A DNA stretch of 64,000 bases from Acidobacteriota bacterium (GTDB lineage: Bacteria; Acidobacteriota; Thermoanaerobaculia; Thermoanaerobaculales; Thermoanaerobaculaceae), in contig PMLC01000150.1 of the NCBI GenBank assembly GCA_003158745.1, positions 1-64,000 on the forward strand, written 5' to 3'. Shown here piece after piece: positions 19,686-30,171 of this stretch (position 1 is its first letter; each line of letters opens with the position of its first letter). A program made the position numbers and the translations under genes. The notes under the pieces are model-generated. The model saw only the letters and a list, made by a program, of their open reading frames with translations, did no database searches and had not been told where the DNA came from.

Positions 19686-20771
19686 TCAAGCTGATGTTGT
19701 CTTATCGAGGCAGGTGCGTGCGCGGCCGACTTTGGCGATGATCTGTTGAACGGTGGCGGCCCAGACGAAGGGTCGAGGGTGATCGTTGTGGGCGCTGATG
19801 TAGGTCTCGATGGCTGCAATCAGGTCGGCGACGCTGGTAAAGGCGCTGCGGCGGATCTGCTTGTCGGTCAGATCGCGGAAGAACCGTTCGACCAAGTTGA
19901 GCCACGAGGAGCTAGTCGGGATGAAGTGGATGTGGAAGCGAGAATGGCGCGCGAGCCAAGCCTTGACCTTGGGATGCTTGTGGGTGGCGTAGTTGTCGGC
20001 GATGACGTGGAGGTCGAGGTCGGCGGGCGTCTGGGCGTCGATCAGCTTGAGGAACTTGATCCACTCCTGGTGGCGGTGCCGGGCCATACAGGTCGAGATC
20101 ACCTTATCGTTGGGCAGTTCCAAGGCAGCGAACAGGGTCGTCGTGCCGTGCCGTTTGTAGTCGTGGGTCATCGTGCCGCACCGGCCCGGGCGCAGCGGGA
20201 GGTCGGGCCGTGTGCGATCAAGCGCTTGGATCTGACTCTTCTCGTCGGCGCTCAGCGCCAGGGCGAGCTCGGGCGGGTTGAGGTAAAGCCCCACCACGTC
20301 CTCGAGCTTCTCCAGGAATCGGGGGTCGTTACTGAGCTTGAAGGTGCGGACCCGATGCGGTTTCAGGTCGTACGCCTTCCAGATCCGCTGAACCATGGAG
20401 TGGCTCACCCCAAGGTGAGCGGCCAGCCTCCGTGTTGTCCACTGCGTCGCGTGCGGCGGCTTGGTTTGCGTCGTCGTCTCGACGATCAACGCCTCAACGC
20501 GACGGCGCTGCCGCGGCGGACGACCACCGCGCGGAGCATCCTTGGCGATCCCTGCCAAGCCCTTGGTAAGGAACCGCCTCCGCCACAACCCCACGGTCTG
20601 CCGACTCGTGCCCAGCTGCGCCGCAATCTCCAGGTTCTGCGCCCAGTGGGCGGCCATCATCACAATCCGTGCCCGCAACACAAGCCGTGCCGGCGTGCTT
20701 CGGCCTCGCGCCCAGCGCATCAGCACCTTTCGATCGTCCTCGGTAAGCTCGATTCGCTTCGCAACGCGCAT
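19686..20771 (-). mobile_element. IS630-family transposase, full-length ORF
   Basis: HTH N-terminus (MRWARGRSTPARLVLRARIVMMAAHW), ALSADEKSQIQALDRTRPDLPL, HVIADNYATHKHPKVKAWLARHSRFHIHFIPTSSSWLNLVERFFRDLT DDE region. Confidence 0.95.
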
Positions 20772-20812
20772 GCCCTATTCAACTACAAGACTGCCCATAT
20801 GGTAAGCTATTT

Positions 20813-22975
20813 ATGAGGCACACCGCTAGGATGGCCCGAACAGCGAAATCCACGCCGTCAGTTGGTCCCGAGGCCTTTCTGAATCGGGAACTCTCATGGC
20901 TCTCCTTCGCGCGGCGGGTCCTGGCATTTGTGGCAGACCCCAACGTCCCCCTGCTCGAGCGGGTGAAGTTCGCGGGGATCATGGGGATGCTCCACGACGA
21001 GTTCTTCATGAAGCGGATGGGCGGCCTCAAGCGGCAGGTGAAGATGAAGCTCGACAAGCGGTCGCTCGACGGACGCACCCCGACGGAGGAGTTCCGGGCC
21101 TGTCGCGACGAGATCCTCGAGCAGATGGTCGAGCTTGCCCGCGTCGTCAACGGCGAGATCCGACCTGCTTTGGCCGCAGCTGGCATCCCTATCCTCGACT
21201 ACGGGACACTGGCGAAGAAGGACAAGAGCCACCTGTCGACCACATTCGCGCGGACAATTTTGCCGATCCTGACACCCCTCGCGGTCGATGCCGAACACCC
21301 GTTTCCTTTCATCTCGAACCTGGGCTTCAACCTGGCGGTGAAGGTAGCTCTCCGGAGAAGCGAGAGGTTCGTCAGGATCAAGGTCCCGGCCAACAGGGGG
21401 CGCTGGGTGCCGCTCCCGGGCGGCGGGGTCGTGCCGCTCGAGCAGGTGATCGCCGCGAATCTCGACCATCTCTTCCCCGAGGAGCGCGTCGTGGGGGTGT
21501 GGTTCTTTAGGGTGACACGCGGCATCGAGGGGGACGCGAGCCAGGAAGACCGGCACGATGACGCCGAGCAAACGGCGACGCCAGGGAGCATCATCAGCCA
21601 GGTGACGGACGAGCTCAAGGCGCGTCGCTTCGCCGGCGTTGTGCGTCTGGAGGTCTCCCCAGACATGCCGCGGGGTCTTCGCACCTGGCTGACCCAGCAA
21701 CTGGGTGTCCAAGCGGAGGATCTCTACACCCCCGAGTACTTCCTCGGTCTTGCCGACCTGCTCTCGTTCAAGGTGGACAATCGCGCCGATCTGCGCGACC
21801 GGCCTCATGTGGCCGTCACGCACCCTCGCCTGGTCGGGCTCGAGAAGGCGGGAGCCGAGGAGTTCTTCGCCGAGATCCGGCAGGGCGACATTCTCCTCCA
21901 CCACCCATACCAGAGCTTCGACACGTCGGTGCTGCGCTTCCTCCAGCTCGCGGCAACCGATCCCAAGGTGCTGGCCATCAAGCTGACCATTTACCGCACC
22001 TCAGCGGACTCTCCGATCGTTCGAGCGCTCGCCGAGGCGGCTCGAGCCGGCAAGCAGGTCGCGGTCCTCGTCGAGATCACTGCTCGGTTTGACGAAGCCC
22101 CCAACATCGCATGGGGACGCTTGTTGGAACGCGAGGGCGCTCACGTCGCCTACGGTGTGGAGAAGCTCAAGACCCATGTGAAGCTCGCCTTGGTCGTGCG
22201 AGAGGAGCCCGACGGCATCAGGAGCTACGTGCACGTCGGCACCGGCAACTACCACACCGGTACGGCAAAGCTCTACGAGGACATCGGGATCCTGTCCTGC
22301 GAGCCGAAGCTTGCCAATGATGTCGCCTCCGTCTTCAACGAACTCACGGGATCGACCCCGCCTCGGGATTTCAACCGCCTGCTTGTCGCTCCGACCTTCA
22401 TGCGGGAGAGGTTCTCGACCCTGATCCGCCGCGAAGCCCAGCACGCGGCCGAGGGGCGGCGTTCGGGAATCCGCGCCAAGATGAACCAACTCCAGGACCC
22501 TGCGCTCATTCGCGAGTTGTATGCCGCAAGTCGGGCGGGTGTGCCTATCACCCTCAACATCCGGGGCCTCTGCTGCCTGAGACCGGGGGTCCCTGGCCTG
22601 TCTGAGAACATTCGTGTCTACTCGGTCCTGGGCCGTTTCCTCGAACATGCGCGCATCTACTGCTTCACGAATGGAGGCGCACCGGAATATTACATCGGTT
22701 CGGCCGACTGGATGAAGCGCAACCTTGATCACCGCGTGGAGACCGTCGCACCTGTATGTGACCCCACTCTCCAAGAAGAGCTCCGCGCGATCTTGGACGT
22801 CTACGACGCGGACAACACCAGCGCCTGGGACCTGCGGACGGACGGGACATATGCGCGCCGGACGCCGAGTGAGGGCGATTCGGGAAGGTCTGCCCAGGCC
22901 GTCCTCGAGAGTCTCGCACATGGCGGTGCCGCTCCTGAGCACGACGCCGAGTCGGAGGACGAGGCGACAGCCTAA
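20813..22975 (+). CDS. ppk1: Polyphosphate kinase 1
   Basis: FLNRELSWLSFARRVL...HHPYQSFDTSVLRFLQLAATDPKVLAIKLTIYRT...YVHVGTGNYHTGTAKLYEDIGI. Confidence 0.96.
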   Translation: MRHTARMARTAKSTPSVGPEAFLNRELSWLSFARRVLAFVADPNVPLLERVKFAGIMGMLHDEFFMKRMGGLKRQVKMKLDKRSLDGRTPTEEFRACRDEILEQMVELARVVNGEIRPALAAAGIPILDYGTLAKKDKSHLSTTFARTILPILTPLAVDAEHPFPFISNLGFNLAVKVALRRSERFVRIKVPANRGRWVPLPGGGVVPLEQVIAANLDHLFPEERVVGVWFFRVTRGIEGDASQEDRHDDAEQTATPGSIISQVTDELKARRFAGVVRLEVSPDMPRGLRTWLTQQLGVQAEDLYTPEYFLGLADLLSFKVDNRADLRDRPHVAVTHPRLVGLEKAGAEEFFAEIRQGDILLHHPYQSFDTSVLRFLQLAATDPKVLAIKLTIYRTSADSPIVRALAEAARAGKQVAVLVEITARFDEAPNIAWGRLLEREGAHVAYGVEKLKTHVKLALVVREEPDGIRSYVHVGTGNYHTGTAKLYEDIGILSCEPKLANDVASVFNELTGSTPPRDFNRLLVAPTFMRERFSTLIRREAQHAAEGRRSGIRAKMNQLQDPALIRELYAASRAGVPITLNIRGLCCLRPGVPGLSENIRVYSVLGRFLEHARIYCFTNGGAPEYYIGSADWMKRNLDHRVETVAPVCDPTLQEELRAILDVYDADNTSAWDLRTDGTYARRTPSEGDSGRSAQAVLESLAHGGAAPEHDAESEDEATA

Positions 22976-23050
22976 CGCCGGCTGCGACCGCCCGCAACCT
23001 CACACTGCCGTCACACCAGCCACGCTCCGTGCTCACAACCCGGCGGTCAG

Positions 23051-23575
23051 ATGCGGACTGTGAGCCGGGTTCTTGCGCGGTTGGTACTGCTCGTCCTGGC
23101 GCTCGTCGTGCCGTGTCAACAAGCACGGTCGATGGGCACGGGCGGGCACCTCTTCGTGATCGAGCGCAGTCTCAACGCCAACGCCGTGGCGTACGACGTG
23201 GTCACGACCGGGGCCGGTCGGCTCGATCCCGGCTCACCCTTGCGTGCCTACTGGATCATGTGGGCCCAGCGGGACCAGGTGTGTGCGCTCAATCCGCTCG
23301 AGTGATCCCGAGCGTACGGCTACGACATCCGAGCCTGCAGCGAGGACGCCTGTACCATCACGCTGCGGGCTCTTAGAAACAGGCCAATCGTCATCGAGTT
23401 GGGCGGCGGCGCAGCGCGTGCGGTCACCTCGATCGACGACAGGAAAGGGATCCTTCATCGAGTGTTCGTAACGGTCCACAGATCCGGGATTCTCCCGTCG
23501 GTTGATTCGATCGAGTTGTTCGGCGAGAGCTGTGAGACGGCCTACCCCCTCCACGAACGCATCGCGAGGCGATAA
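23051..23575 (+). pseudogene. DUF4833-like protein with in-frame TGA (23303-23305)
   Basis: HLFVIERSLNANAVAYDVVTTGAGRLDPGSPLRAYWIMWAQRDQVCALNPLE*SRAYGYDIRAC...GILHRVFVTVH...SVDSIELFGESCETAYPLHERIARR, same frame to TAA 23573. Confidence 0.7.
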
Positions 23576-23741
23576 TCCATGGAGATCGCAGCGGGCTTTC
23601 GGGTGACGAGAGTTGCCTGCCGGTTTGGTTCGCCGAGGCCAAACCCGTCCCCTCCACGCAATCACGCCGGCTCGTCAGCGTGGCGCCAGGGGGGCTGAAA
23701 TGACCTCCTGTGCGGCGATAATCGAGGGGGGGGTCGAGACC

Positions 23742-26720
23742 ATGATCGCCTGGGACAAACCGGAGGCCCTTTCGGAGTACGACCCGACGCATGTGGTGCT
23801 CCGCGACCTGATGGGGTATCGGGTGCGCGAGGTGCTACTCGTGTCTTCGCTTTACGACTCGTACATTCTGGAGGAGGATGGCCAGCTCTCGGAGAGCCTC
23901 GATGCCGAGTTCTATCAGTTGAACCTCTCCACGTCGCCGCGAATCACCCAGGTCTCCACGGCCCAGGAAGCGCTGGCGACGCTGCGGGAGCGGCCGTTCG
24001 ACCTGGTAATCGCGATGCCACGCCTGGGAGGGATGGATGTCCGTGCGTTTGCCCGCGTCGTGAAGGAACTGCACCCCGATCTTCCCGTCGTGATGCTCGC
24101 CGACAACCACTTCGAGGCGCACCGGGTCAAGGAACTGAACCGCCCGCCGCTGCTCGACCAGGTGTTCGTGTGGCGCGGGGACGTGGCGTTGTTCCTGGCG
24201 ATCATCAAGCTCATCGAGGACCGTCGCAACGCGCACCGCGATACCTCAATCGCGGGCGTCAGAACGATCATCCTGATCGAGAACTCCGTCCGGTTCTACT
24301 CCGCATACCTCCCGATGTTGTACGCCGAGCTGACCAAACAGACGCAGGCGCTCATGGCGGACGGGGTCAATGCCAGGCAGCGGCTGCGGCGGATGAAGGC
24401 ACGCACCAAGATCCTGCTCGCCGAGACGTTCGAGGAAGGCTGGGCGCTGTTCGAGGAGTTCCGCGCCACCACGCTCGGAGTCATCACCGATGCGCGCTTT
24501 CCGAGGGGCGGCGAGAACGACCCCGAAGCCGGCCTGGAGTTCGTTCGGCGCGTCAAAGCCGAGGACCCCGACATGCCTGCGCTCGTGCAGTCGACCGACG
24601 AGTCGCTTGCCGAGCGCGCCCACGCCCTTGGCGCGGCGTTCCTCCACAAGCACTCCCCATGGCTGCTCGAGGAACTGCGCCGGTTCATCCAGACCAGCCT
24701 CGGGTTTGGTGACTTCGTGTTCGTGAATCCCGCGACCGGTGTCGAGGTGGCGAGGGTTCCGGACCTCGCCGGCATGGCGAAGACGCTGCGCACGGTGCCG
24801 GGCGCGTCGCTGCGCTACCATGCATCGAGGAACCACTTTTCCAACTGGTGCATGGCCCGCACCGAGTTCGCGCTCGCCGCGCGAATCCGGCCCTGGAAGG
24901 TGTCCGACTTCAAGGATGTCGAGGAGCTGCGAACCTACCTCGTCGAAGCGTTCGCCGAGCTGCACTCGGAAGCCCGCCGAGGCGTGGTCGCCGACTTTGC
25001 TTCGCGTGAGTTCGAAGGGCTTTCCGGCTTCGTGCGGATCGGCACCGGGTCGATGGGCGGTAAGGGACGGGGACTCGGCTTCGTCAATGCGCTGCTGGCG
25101 CGCGAGCAGACGGGGGAGGACGGCGTTCGCATCTTCGTGCCTCCCGCCGCGGTGATCGGCACGGATGTCTTCGACGAGTTCATTGCGCAGGCGGAGCTCT
25201 CCGCGCTCGCTCTCTCCGACGCCTCCGACGAGACGATCGACGAGGCTTTTCTGCGGTCGCCTCTTCCGGCTGCACTCGAACAGGACCTTCTGGCGATCGT
25301 GGAGCGGACGCGAGGGCCGCTCGCCGTCCGCTCCTCCAGCCTGCTCGAGGACTCCTACGACCAGCCGTTCGCCGGCATTTACGGCACGTTTATGCTCCCG
25401 AACGCCGATCCCGACGTGCGGATGCGGCTCGGCGAGTTGGCGGCGGCGGTGAAGCTCGTCTACGCCTCGACGTTCTCGAAGAACGCCAAGGCGTACGTTG
25501 CCAACACGCCCCACCGGCCCGAAGAGGAGAAGATGGCGGTCGTGGTCCAGGAGATCGTCGGGCGGCCGCATGGGCGCTACTTCTACCCTTCGTTCGCGGG
25601 CGTCGCGTGCTCGCGAAACTACTACCCGGTCCTTGGCTTGAAGGCCGAGGAAGGTCTCGCCGCCGTGGCGCTGGGGTTCGGCCGGACCGTTGTCGAGGGC
25701 GGGAGAGCGGTGCGCTTCTCGCCCGGTTCGCCGCGCAACGTCCCGCAATTCGCCTCAATGGAAGGGGTGCTCGACAGCGCGCAGCGGGAATTCTACGCGC
25801 TCGATCTCGAGCATGCCTCAACGCTCCGAGAGCCTGGCCACGCGGATGCCCTCGTGGCACTTTCACTCGAGACAGCCGAGCGTGACGGCACCCTTCACCA
25901 AGTTGGCTCCGTATACTCGGCGGACAACGACGCGGTGTACGACGGGGTGTCGCGGCCGGGGATTCGCCTCGTGACGTTCGCGCCGATCCTCAAGACCGGG
26001 GTTTTCCCACTGTCGCGGACCTTGACTGACCTGCTCGCCCTCGGGGAACGAGCGATGAGCTGCCCCGTCGAGGTGGAGTTCGCCGTGAACCTGCCCTCAC
26101 TCGGCGCGCTGGGTGAGTTCGCGGTGCTGCAGGTGCGGCCCCTTGTGGTGGAGGTCGGCAGCGAGGACCTCGACGAGGTGCTTCGAGTGATGGGGCCGGA
26201 GGGCGTCCTGTGCCTCTCGGAGCAGGCGCTCGGCCAGGGCAGGGTGCAAGACATCCGTGACGTGGTGTATGTCAAACCCGAGGCGTTCGACCGGGCGCAG
26301 ACAGTGGCGATTGCCGGCGAGGTCGAGCAGATCAACCACACGCTGGCGGAGGGCGGGAGGCCTTACCTCCTGGTCGGGCCGGGCCGGTGGGGAACATCCG
26401 ACCGCTGGCTAGGGGTTCCGGTGGAGTGGCACCAGATAGCCGGCGCTCGCGTGATCATCGAGACCGAGCTAGCGGACGTCCCGGTGACCCCATCGGAGGG
26501 CACCCACTTCTTTCAGAACATCACCTCGTTCGGGATCGGCTACCTTACGGTCGATGCGAGGAGCGGGCATGGGCGTGTGGACTTCGCGTGGCTCTCGGCA
26601 CGCCCTGCGGAAGCCGAAACTCGATTCCTCCGGCACGTTCGCCTCGAATCTCCCGTCGATGTCCGCATCGACGGTCGTTCCGGTCGCGGTGTCGTGCTCA
26701 AGGTTCCGTTCGGTTTCTGA
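23742..26720 (+). CDS. Receiver-like N-terminus plus PEP/pyruvate-binding (PPDK_N) domain protein
   Basis: VIAMPRLGGMDVRAFARVVKELHPDLPVVML (receiver-like); GTGSMGGKGRGLGFVNALL...GPLAVRSSSLLEDSYDQPFAGIYGTFMLPN (PPDK_N-like). Confidence 0.8.
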   Translation: MIAWDKPEALSEYDPTHVVLRDLMGYRVREVLLVSSLYDSYILEEDGQLSESLDAEFYQLNLSTSPRITQVSTAQEALATLRERPFDLVIAMPRLGGMDVRAFARVVKELHPDLPVVMLADNHFEAHRVKELNRPPLLDQVFVWRGDVALFLAIIKLIEDRRNAHRDTSIAGVRTIILIENSVRFYSAYLPMLYAELTKQTQALMADGVNARQRLRRMKARTKILLAETFEEGWALFEEFRATTLGVITDARFPRGGENDPEAGLEFVRRVKAEDPDMPALVQSTDESLAERAHALGAAFLHKHSPWLLEELRRFIQTSLGFGDFVFVNPATGVEVARVPDLAGMAKTLRTVPGASLRYHASRNHFSNWCMARTEFALAARIRPWKVSDFKDVEELRTYLVEAFAELHSEARRGVVADFASREFEGLSGFVRIGTGSMGGKGRGLGFVNALLAREQTGEDGVRIFVPPAAVIGTDVFDEFIAQAELSALALSDASDETIDEAFLRSPLPAALEQDLLAIVERTRGPLAVRSSSLLEDSYDQPFAGIYGTFMLPNADPDVRMRLGELAAAVKLVYASTFSKNAKAYVANTPHRPEEEKMAVVVQEIVGRPHGRYFYPSFAGVACSRNYYPVLGLKAEEGLAAVALGFGRTVVEGGRAVRFSPGSPRNVPQFASMEGVLDSAQREFYALDLEHASTLREPGHADALVALSLETAERDGTLHQVGSVYSADNDAVYDGVSRPGIRLVTFAPILKTGVFPLSRTLTDLLALGERAMSCPVEVEFAVNLPSLGALGEFAVLQVRPLVVEVGSEDLDEVLRVMGPEGVLCLSEQALGQGRVQDIRDVVYVKPEAFDRAQTVAIAGEVEQINHTLAEGGRPYLLVGPGRWGTSDRWLGVPVEWHQIAGARVIIETELADVPVTPSEGTHFFQNITSFGIGYLTVDARSGHGRVDFAWLSARPAEAETRFLRHVRLESPVDVRIDGRSGRGVVLKVPFGF

Positions 26721-26891
26721 CTTCCTGTAGGCGCCACCGATAGCGGACCATCTGCTGGTCAAGGGGGTTTTTGTCGATGAATGGGCCCATTCGACTTTCA
26801 TCGAACACCGTGCCCCTCGTCAAACCTGTCGATAGACTGTGACCGAACCCGCAAGCCTTGTTACAATGCGACGAACGCGGAGGGAGAGCCG

Positions 26892-29342
26892 GTGAACGGC
26901 GTGGCGAATGACCCCAAGATCGCCGAGGCGCTGAGCGAGCTCCAGCAGTATCTCTCCGACGCGATCGCGCCCCTGGTCGTGGCCGATTCCATCAGCATCC
27001 TCCTCGCAGTTCCCCCTGAGGTTGTGGCCGACGAGATCCGCAACTGGACGACCAGCCAGCACCGCCGACTGGGCGCCAGCGTGCCGATCTCGGACTACCT
27101 CTACCACGCGATTCGCAAGCTATACGTCATGGGCGAGTTTAGGCTCGTGTCAAAGGAGGCGATGGCCGCCTACCTGGAGGTGCTCAAGAACTATCTCCTT
27201 GCGTTCTGTCCGGCCGAGGACAGGGATCTGCTGCGCGAGAATCTTGGCCATCTCGCCGACGCGCGCTCGGATCTGGAGGCTCCGATCGCGACCCTCCATC
27301 GCGCGGCCAAGGACCAGGGTGCTCCAGTTGCGTCGCAGACCACGGCGACGTCGAAGACGGTCGTCGACGCCGGCCGGCAATTCGCCCAACTCGTCGAGCG
27401 ACTGGCACGCCTCCAGATCCCTGGCGGTCCGGGCGAGAGTCCCTCGGCCGCGCGCGAGGACGTCTTTTCGCAGCTTGTGTCTGTAGCGGCTCGAAACTCC
27501 GGCACGAGCGAGGAATTCGAACGGGCCAAAGATAGCCTGCAAGCGTTCGGCATGGGCTCGACGATGGAGAACGTCTTTCGCTCGCTCGGCCGCCGGCTCC
27601 CGGGGTGGGTCGTGCAGGAGCAACCTGAGAGTGAGGCTCCATCGGCTCCTGTGACCGCAACTGCCCGGGCCATGGAACGGATCGTGACCCTCGAGCAAGA
27701 CCCTCGTGAGGCGGCTCGCCGTTTTCAGGAGCTCGTGCAGGCGGCGATCGAGCAGTGCAACGAGGGCTCCCTCGCTCGCGCCGTCACGATGCTTGACCTG
27801 GCAAGTCTTCTCCTCAACGAGAAGAAGGTCGACCCGGTGTACATTCGTGGGTTCCGAGAGCAGGCGCACGGGAAGCTCGACGAACAGCGCTTGCGCCAGT
27901 ACGCCGAGGACGCGACGTCGCATGCGCTGCTCCGACGCGTGCTGGTCTTCTTTCCGGCCCTGGGGCCGGCGGGGCTGCTCGACGCGCTGAGGGTCGAGGA
28001 GAAGCGCGAACGCCGCCACCTCCTCCTCGCCCTGCTCGAGGTTCACGGCACCCCTGCACGGGTACAGGCTGCCGAGCGCCTGTCTGCGTCGATCTCAACC
28101 TTCGGCGACAGGGACGCTCACTACCAGAGAAACCTCCTGTACGTGCTGCGGCGCATCCCGCATCCCGAGGGAAGTGTGTCGGACGCCGAGGTCCAGATGG
28201 CAATCAGGTTGTCGGCGGTGGGACGGCCGGTGATCCTGCTCAAGGAGGCCGTTGCCTACCTCGGCCAGGTCAAGGACGAGCGTACGGAGCGTGCTCTCAT
28301 CAACCGCGTCGGGGAGTACGAGGCGGCTCTGCTGAAGCCGGGAAGCCTCGGGACTGAAAACGCCGAATTGCTGCCGGTCCTGGACCGGATCGTGTTCGCA
28401 TTGGCGCGTCTCGGCACGCCTGCCGCCATCCGGACAGTCGTGAACCACGGGCTCAAGCGGCACCCGCAACTCGGCGACACGGCCGCAAGGCTCGCGCCGC
28501 TCGCCGGCACGGACCTTTCGGGAGACCCTGAGACTATCAACCGCCTTGTCCAGGCGATCGAGGCCGAGCTGCCGCACAGGGTATTCGGTTTTCTCCTCAA
28601 GAAGGACTGGAGCTTCCTGCTCCGCCTCATCGAGGTGGTGTCGTCGTCCACAAAGGCACAACCGGTGCGAAACGCTCTTGCGGACATGGTTCAACGTTTC
28701 CCGGGCGAGGAGTTCGCGCAGGCCGCTGCCAAGCTGCTTGCCGGCGCGGAATTGCCGCCGGCCCCTCCCCTGCAGGAGCCACCACAATCCGCGAGCCTGT
28801 CGGGCGATCTCGAGTTGTTCGGGCTGCCGACGCTCCTACAAAACCTCTCGCAGTCAACTGCCTCGGGGATCCTCACCATTACCGACCCTATCGGAGAGGA
28901 GGTTGCGACCGTCGTCCTGGAAAACGGCAAGTTTCGTGATTGCCGCAGTGGCCAGCTCACAGGCGAGGTCGCGCTGTTCCAGTTGATCGAGCGGCCGACC
29001 CCGGCCTCCTTCAGTTTCGTCAGAAGGAGCGGAGCCCCCGAAGGCGCGGGAAGTGAGCCTTCGAGGGATCTTGTGCCTCTCTTCTTCGAGGGGACGCGAC
29101 GTTACGACGAGTTCCAGCAGGCTTGCATGCTGGTGCCGGACTACGCCTGTCTGCGCGCGACGGCGACAAAGCCGACGCGCGCGCCCGACGAGGACGACGT
29201 GGCGCTGACCCGCATGGTCTGGCAGCGTGCGTACTCCGGTGCGCCGGCCCTCGAATGCGAGAAGGACCTCCCGGTGGACTCCTATCGTGTCCGCAGGATG
29301 CTTGCGCACTGGATCGAGGAGGGCGCGCTCGAGCCGCGATAG
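26892..29342 (+). CDS. Large protein with C-terminal DUF4388 (PATAN-like) domain and helical repeat-like middle region
   Basis: GDLELFGLPTLLQNLSQSTASGILTITDPIGEEVATVVLENGKFRDCRSGQLTGEVALFQLIERPTPASFSF; GTG start proposed at 26892. Confidence 0.7.
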   Translation: MNGVANDPKIAEALSELQQYLSDAIAPLVVADSISILLAVPPEVVADEIRNWTTSQHRRLGASVPISDYLYHAIRKLYVMGEFRLVSKEAMAAYLEVLKNYLLAFCPAEDRDLLRENLGHLADARSDLEAPIATLHRAAKDQGAPVASQTTATSKTVVDAGRQFAQLVERLARLQIPGGPGESPSAAREDVFSQLVSVAARNSGTSEEFERAKDSLQAFGMGSTMENVFRSLGRRLPGWVVQEQPESEAPSAPVTATARAMERIVTLEQDPREAARRFQELVQAAIEQCNEGSLARAVTMLDLASLLLNEKKVDPVYIRGFREQAHGKLDEQRLRQYAEDATSHALLRRVLVFFPALGPAGLLDALRVEEKRERRHLLLALLEVHGTPARVQAAERLSASISTFGDRDAHYQRNLLYVLRRIPHPEGSVSDAEVQMAIRLSAVGRPVILLKEAVAYLGQVKDERTERALINRVGEYEAALLKPGSLGTENAELLPVLDRIVFALARLGTPAAIRTVVNHGLKRHPQLGDTAARLAPLAGTDLSGDPETINRLVQAIEAELPHRVFGFLLKKDWSFLLRLIEVVSSSTKAQPVRNALADMVQRFPGEEFAQAAAKLLAGAELPPAPPLQEPPQSASLSGDLELFGLPTLLQNLSQSTASGILTITDPIGEEVATVVLENGKFRDCRSGQLTGEVALFQLIERPTPASFSFVRRSGAPEGAGSEPSRDLVPLFFEGTRRYDEFQQACMLVPDYACLRATATKPTRAPDEDDVALTRMVWQRAYSGAPALECEKDLPVDSYRVRRMLAHWIEEGALEPR

Positions 29343-29406
29343 CCGCAGCTCCGCCACCAACGTCCCGAAGCACTGCGGGACAGGCCGCCCGCGGAACCAA
29401 CCGCCG

Positions 29407-30011
29407 CTACGCTCGGATGGATGCCTGGTACCTGAGACCGACGCCGGGCCAGTTCACGAGGTGTTGCATCATCACATCCACCCATTCGGGCCGCCGGTTC
29501 TGGTACTTGAGGTAGTACGCATGCTCCCACACGTCGATGACGAGGAGCGGCACCCACCCGGGCAACACGAGGTTCTGGTGTTTCTCGACCTGAAGCACGG
29601 TGAGGTGGCCGCCAGCGGGGTCGAGCCCGAGCACGCCCCAGCCCGATCCCTCAACGGCGTTCGCGGCGGCGCGCATCTAGGCGTCGAAGGAGGCGAACAA
29701 GCCGAACTCCCGCGCGATGGCGTCGGCGAGCGCACCGTCCGGGGCACCCCCACCGTTGGGGGTGAGGTTGGTCCAGAAGATCGAGTGGAGGATGTGCCCT
29801 CTGCCGTGGAACGCGATCTCACGCTCGAGGTGCTTGACGAGGGCAAACTCGCCCGAGGTTCGTGCCGCAGCAAGTTTGTCGAGAGCGGCATTGAAACTGT
29901 TGACGTAGGCAAGGTGGTGTTGCCGTGGTGGAGCTCCACCGTCCGGGCATCGTAGTACAGCTCGAGAGCGTCGGCGGCGTACGGCAGGGGGGGAAGCTCG
30001 GCCTTGGTCAT
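29407..30011 (-). pseudogene. Fe/Mn superoxide dismutase pseudogene
   Basis: MTKAELPPLPYAADALE...ELHHGN then frameshift to LAYVNSFNAALDKL...HILHSIFWTNLTPNGGG...FASFDA* (TAG 29677-29679) MRAAANAVEGSGWGVLG...IDVWEHAYYLKYQNRRPEWVD. Confidence 0.92.
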
Positions 30012-30171
30012 GAATCTGCGCCTTTCGGACCGCGACATCGGCGCCTCTTGGAGCCTTCGCCGAGGTTTCTGTCTCAACTTCAGTTGGCGGAATGACACGG
30101 GCTTGGGCAAGGCGTGTCAAACGTCGCCGGTGCCGTCACGGCAACGGCGCACATTCCACAGGAGGGGCGCG

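Noticed and set aside
19660-20815. Terminal inverted repeats of the intact IS630
   Set aside because: Compared both flanks by eye; only weak similarity, ends cannot be assigned.
23303-23345. SECIS element after the DUF4833 TGA
   Set aside because: No hairpin of suitable position or loop seen, no Cys/redox context; CGA to TGA nonsense is simpler.
24246-25748. 500-aa minus-strand ORF
   Set aside because: Antisense to the PEP/pyruvate-binding protein, which has clear conserved motifs.
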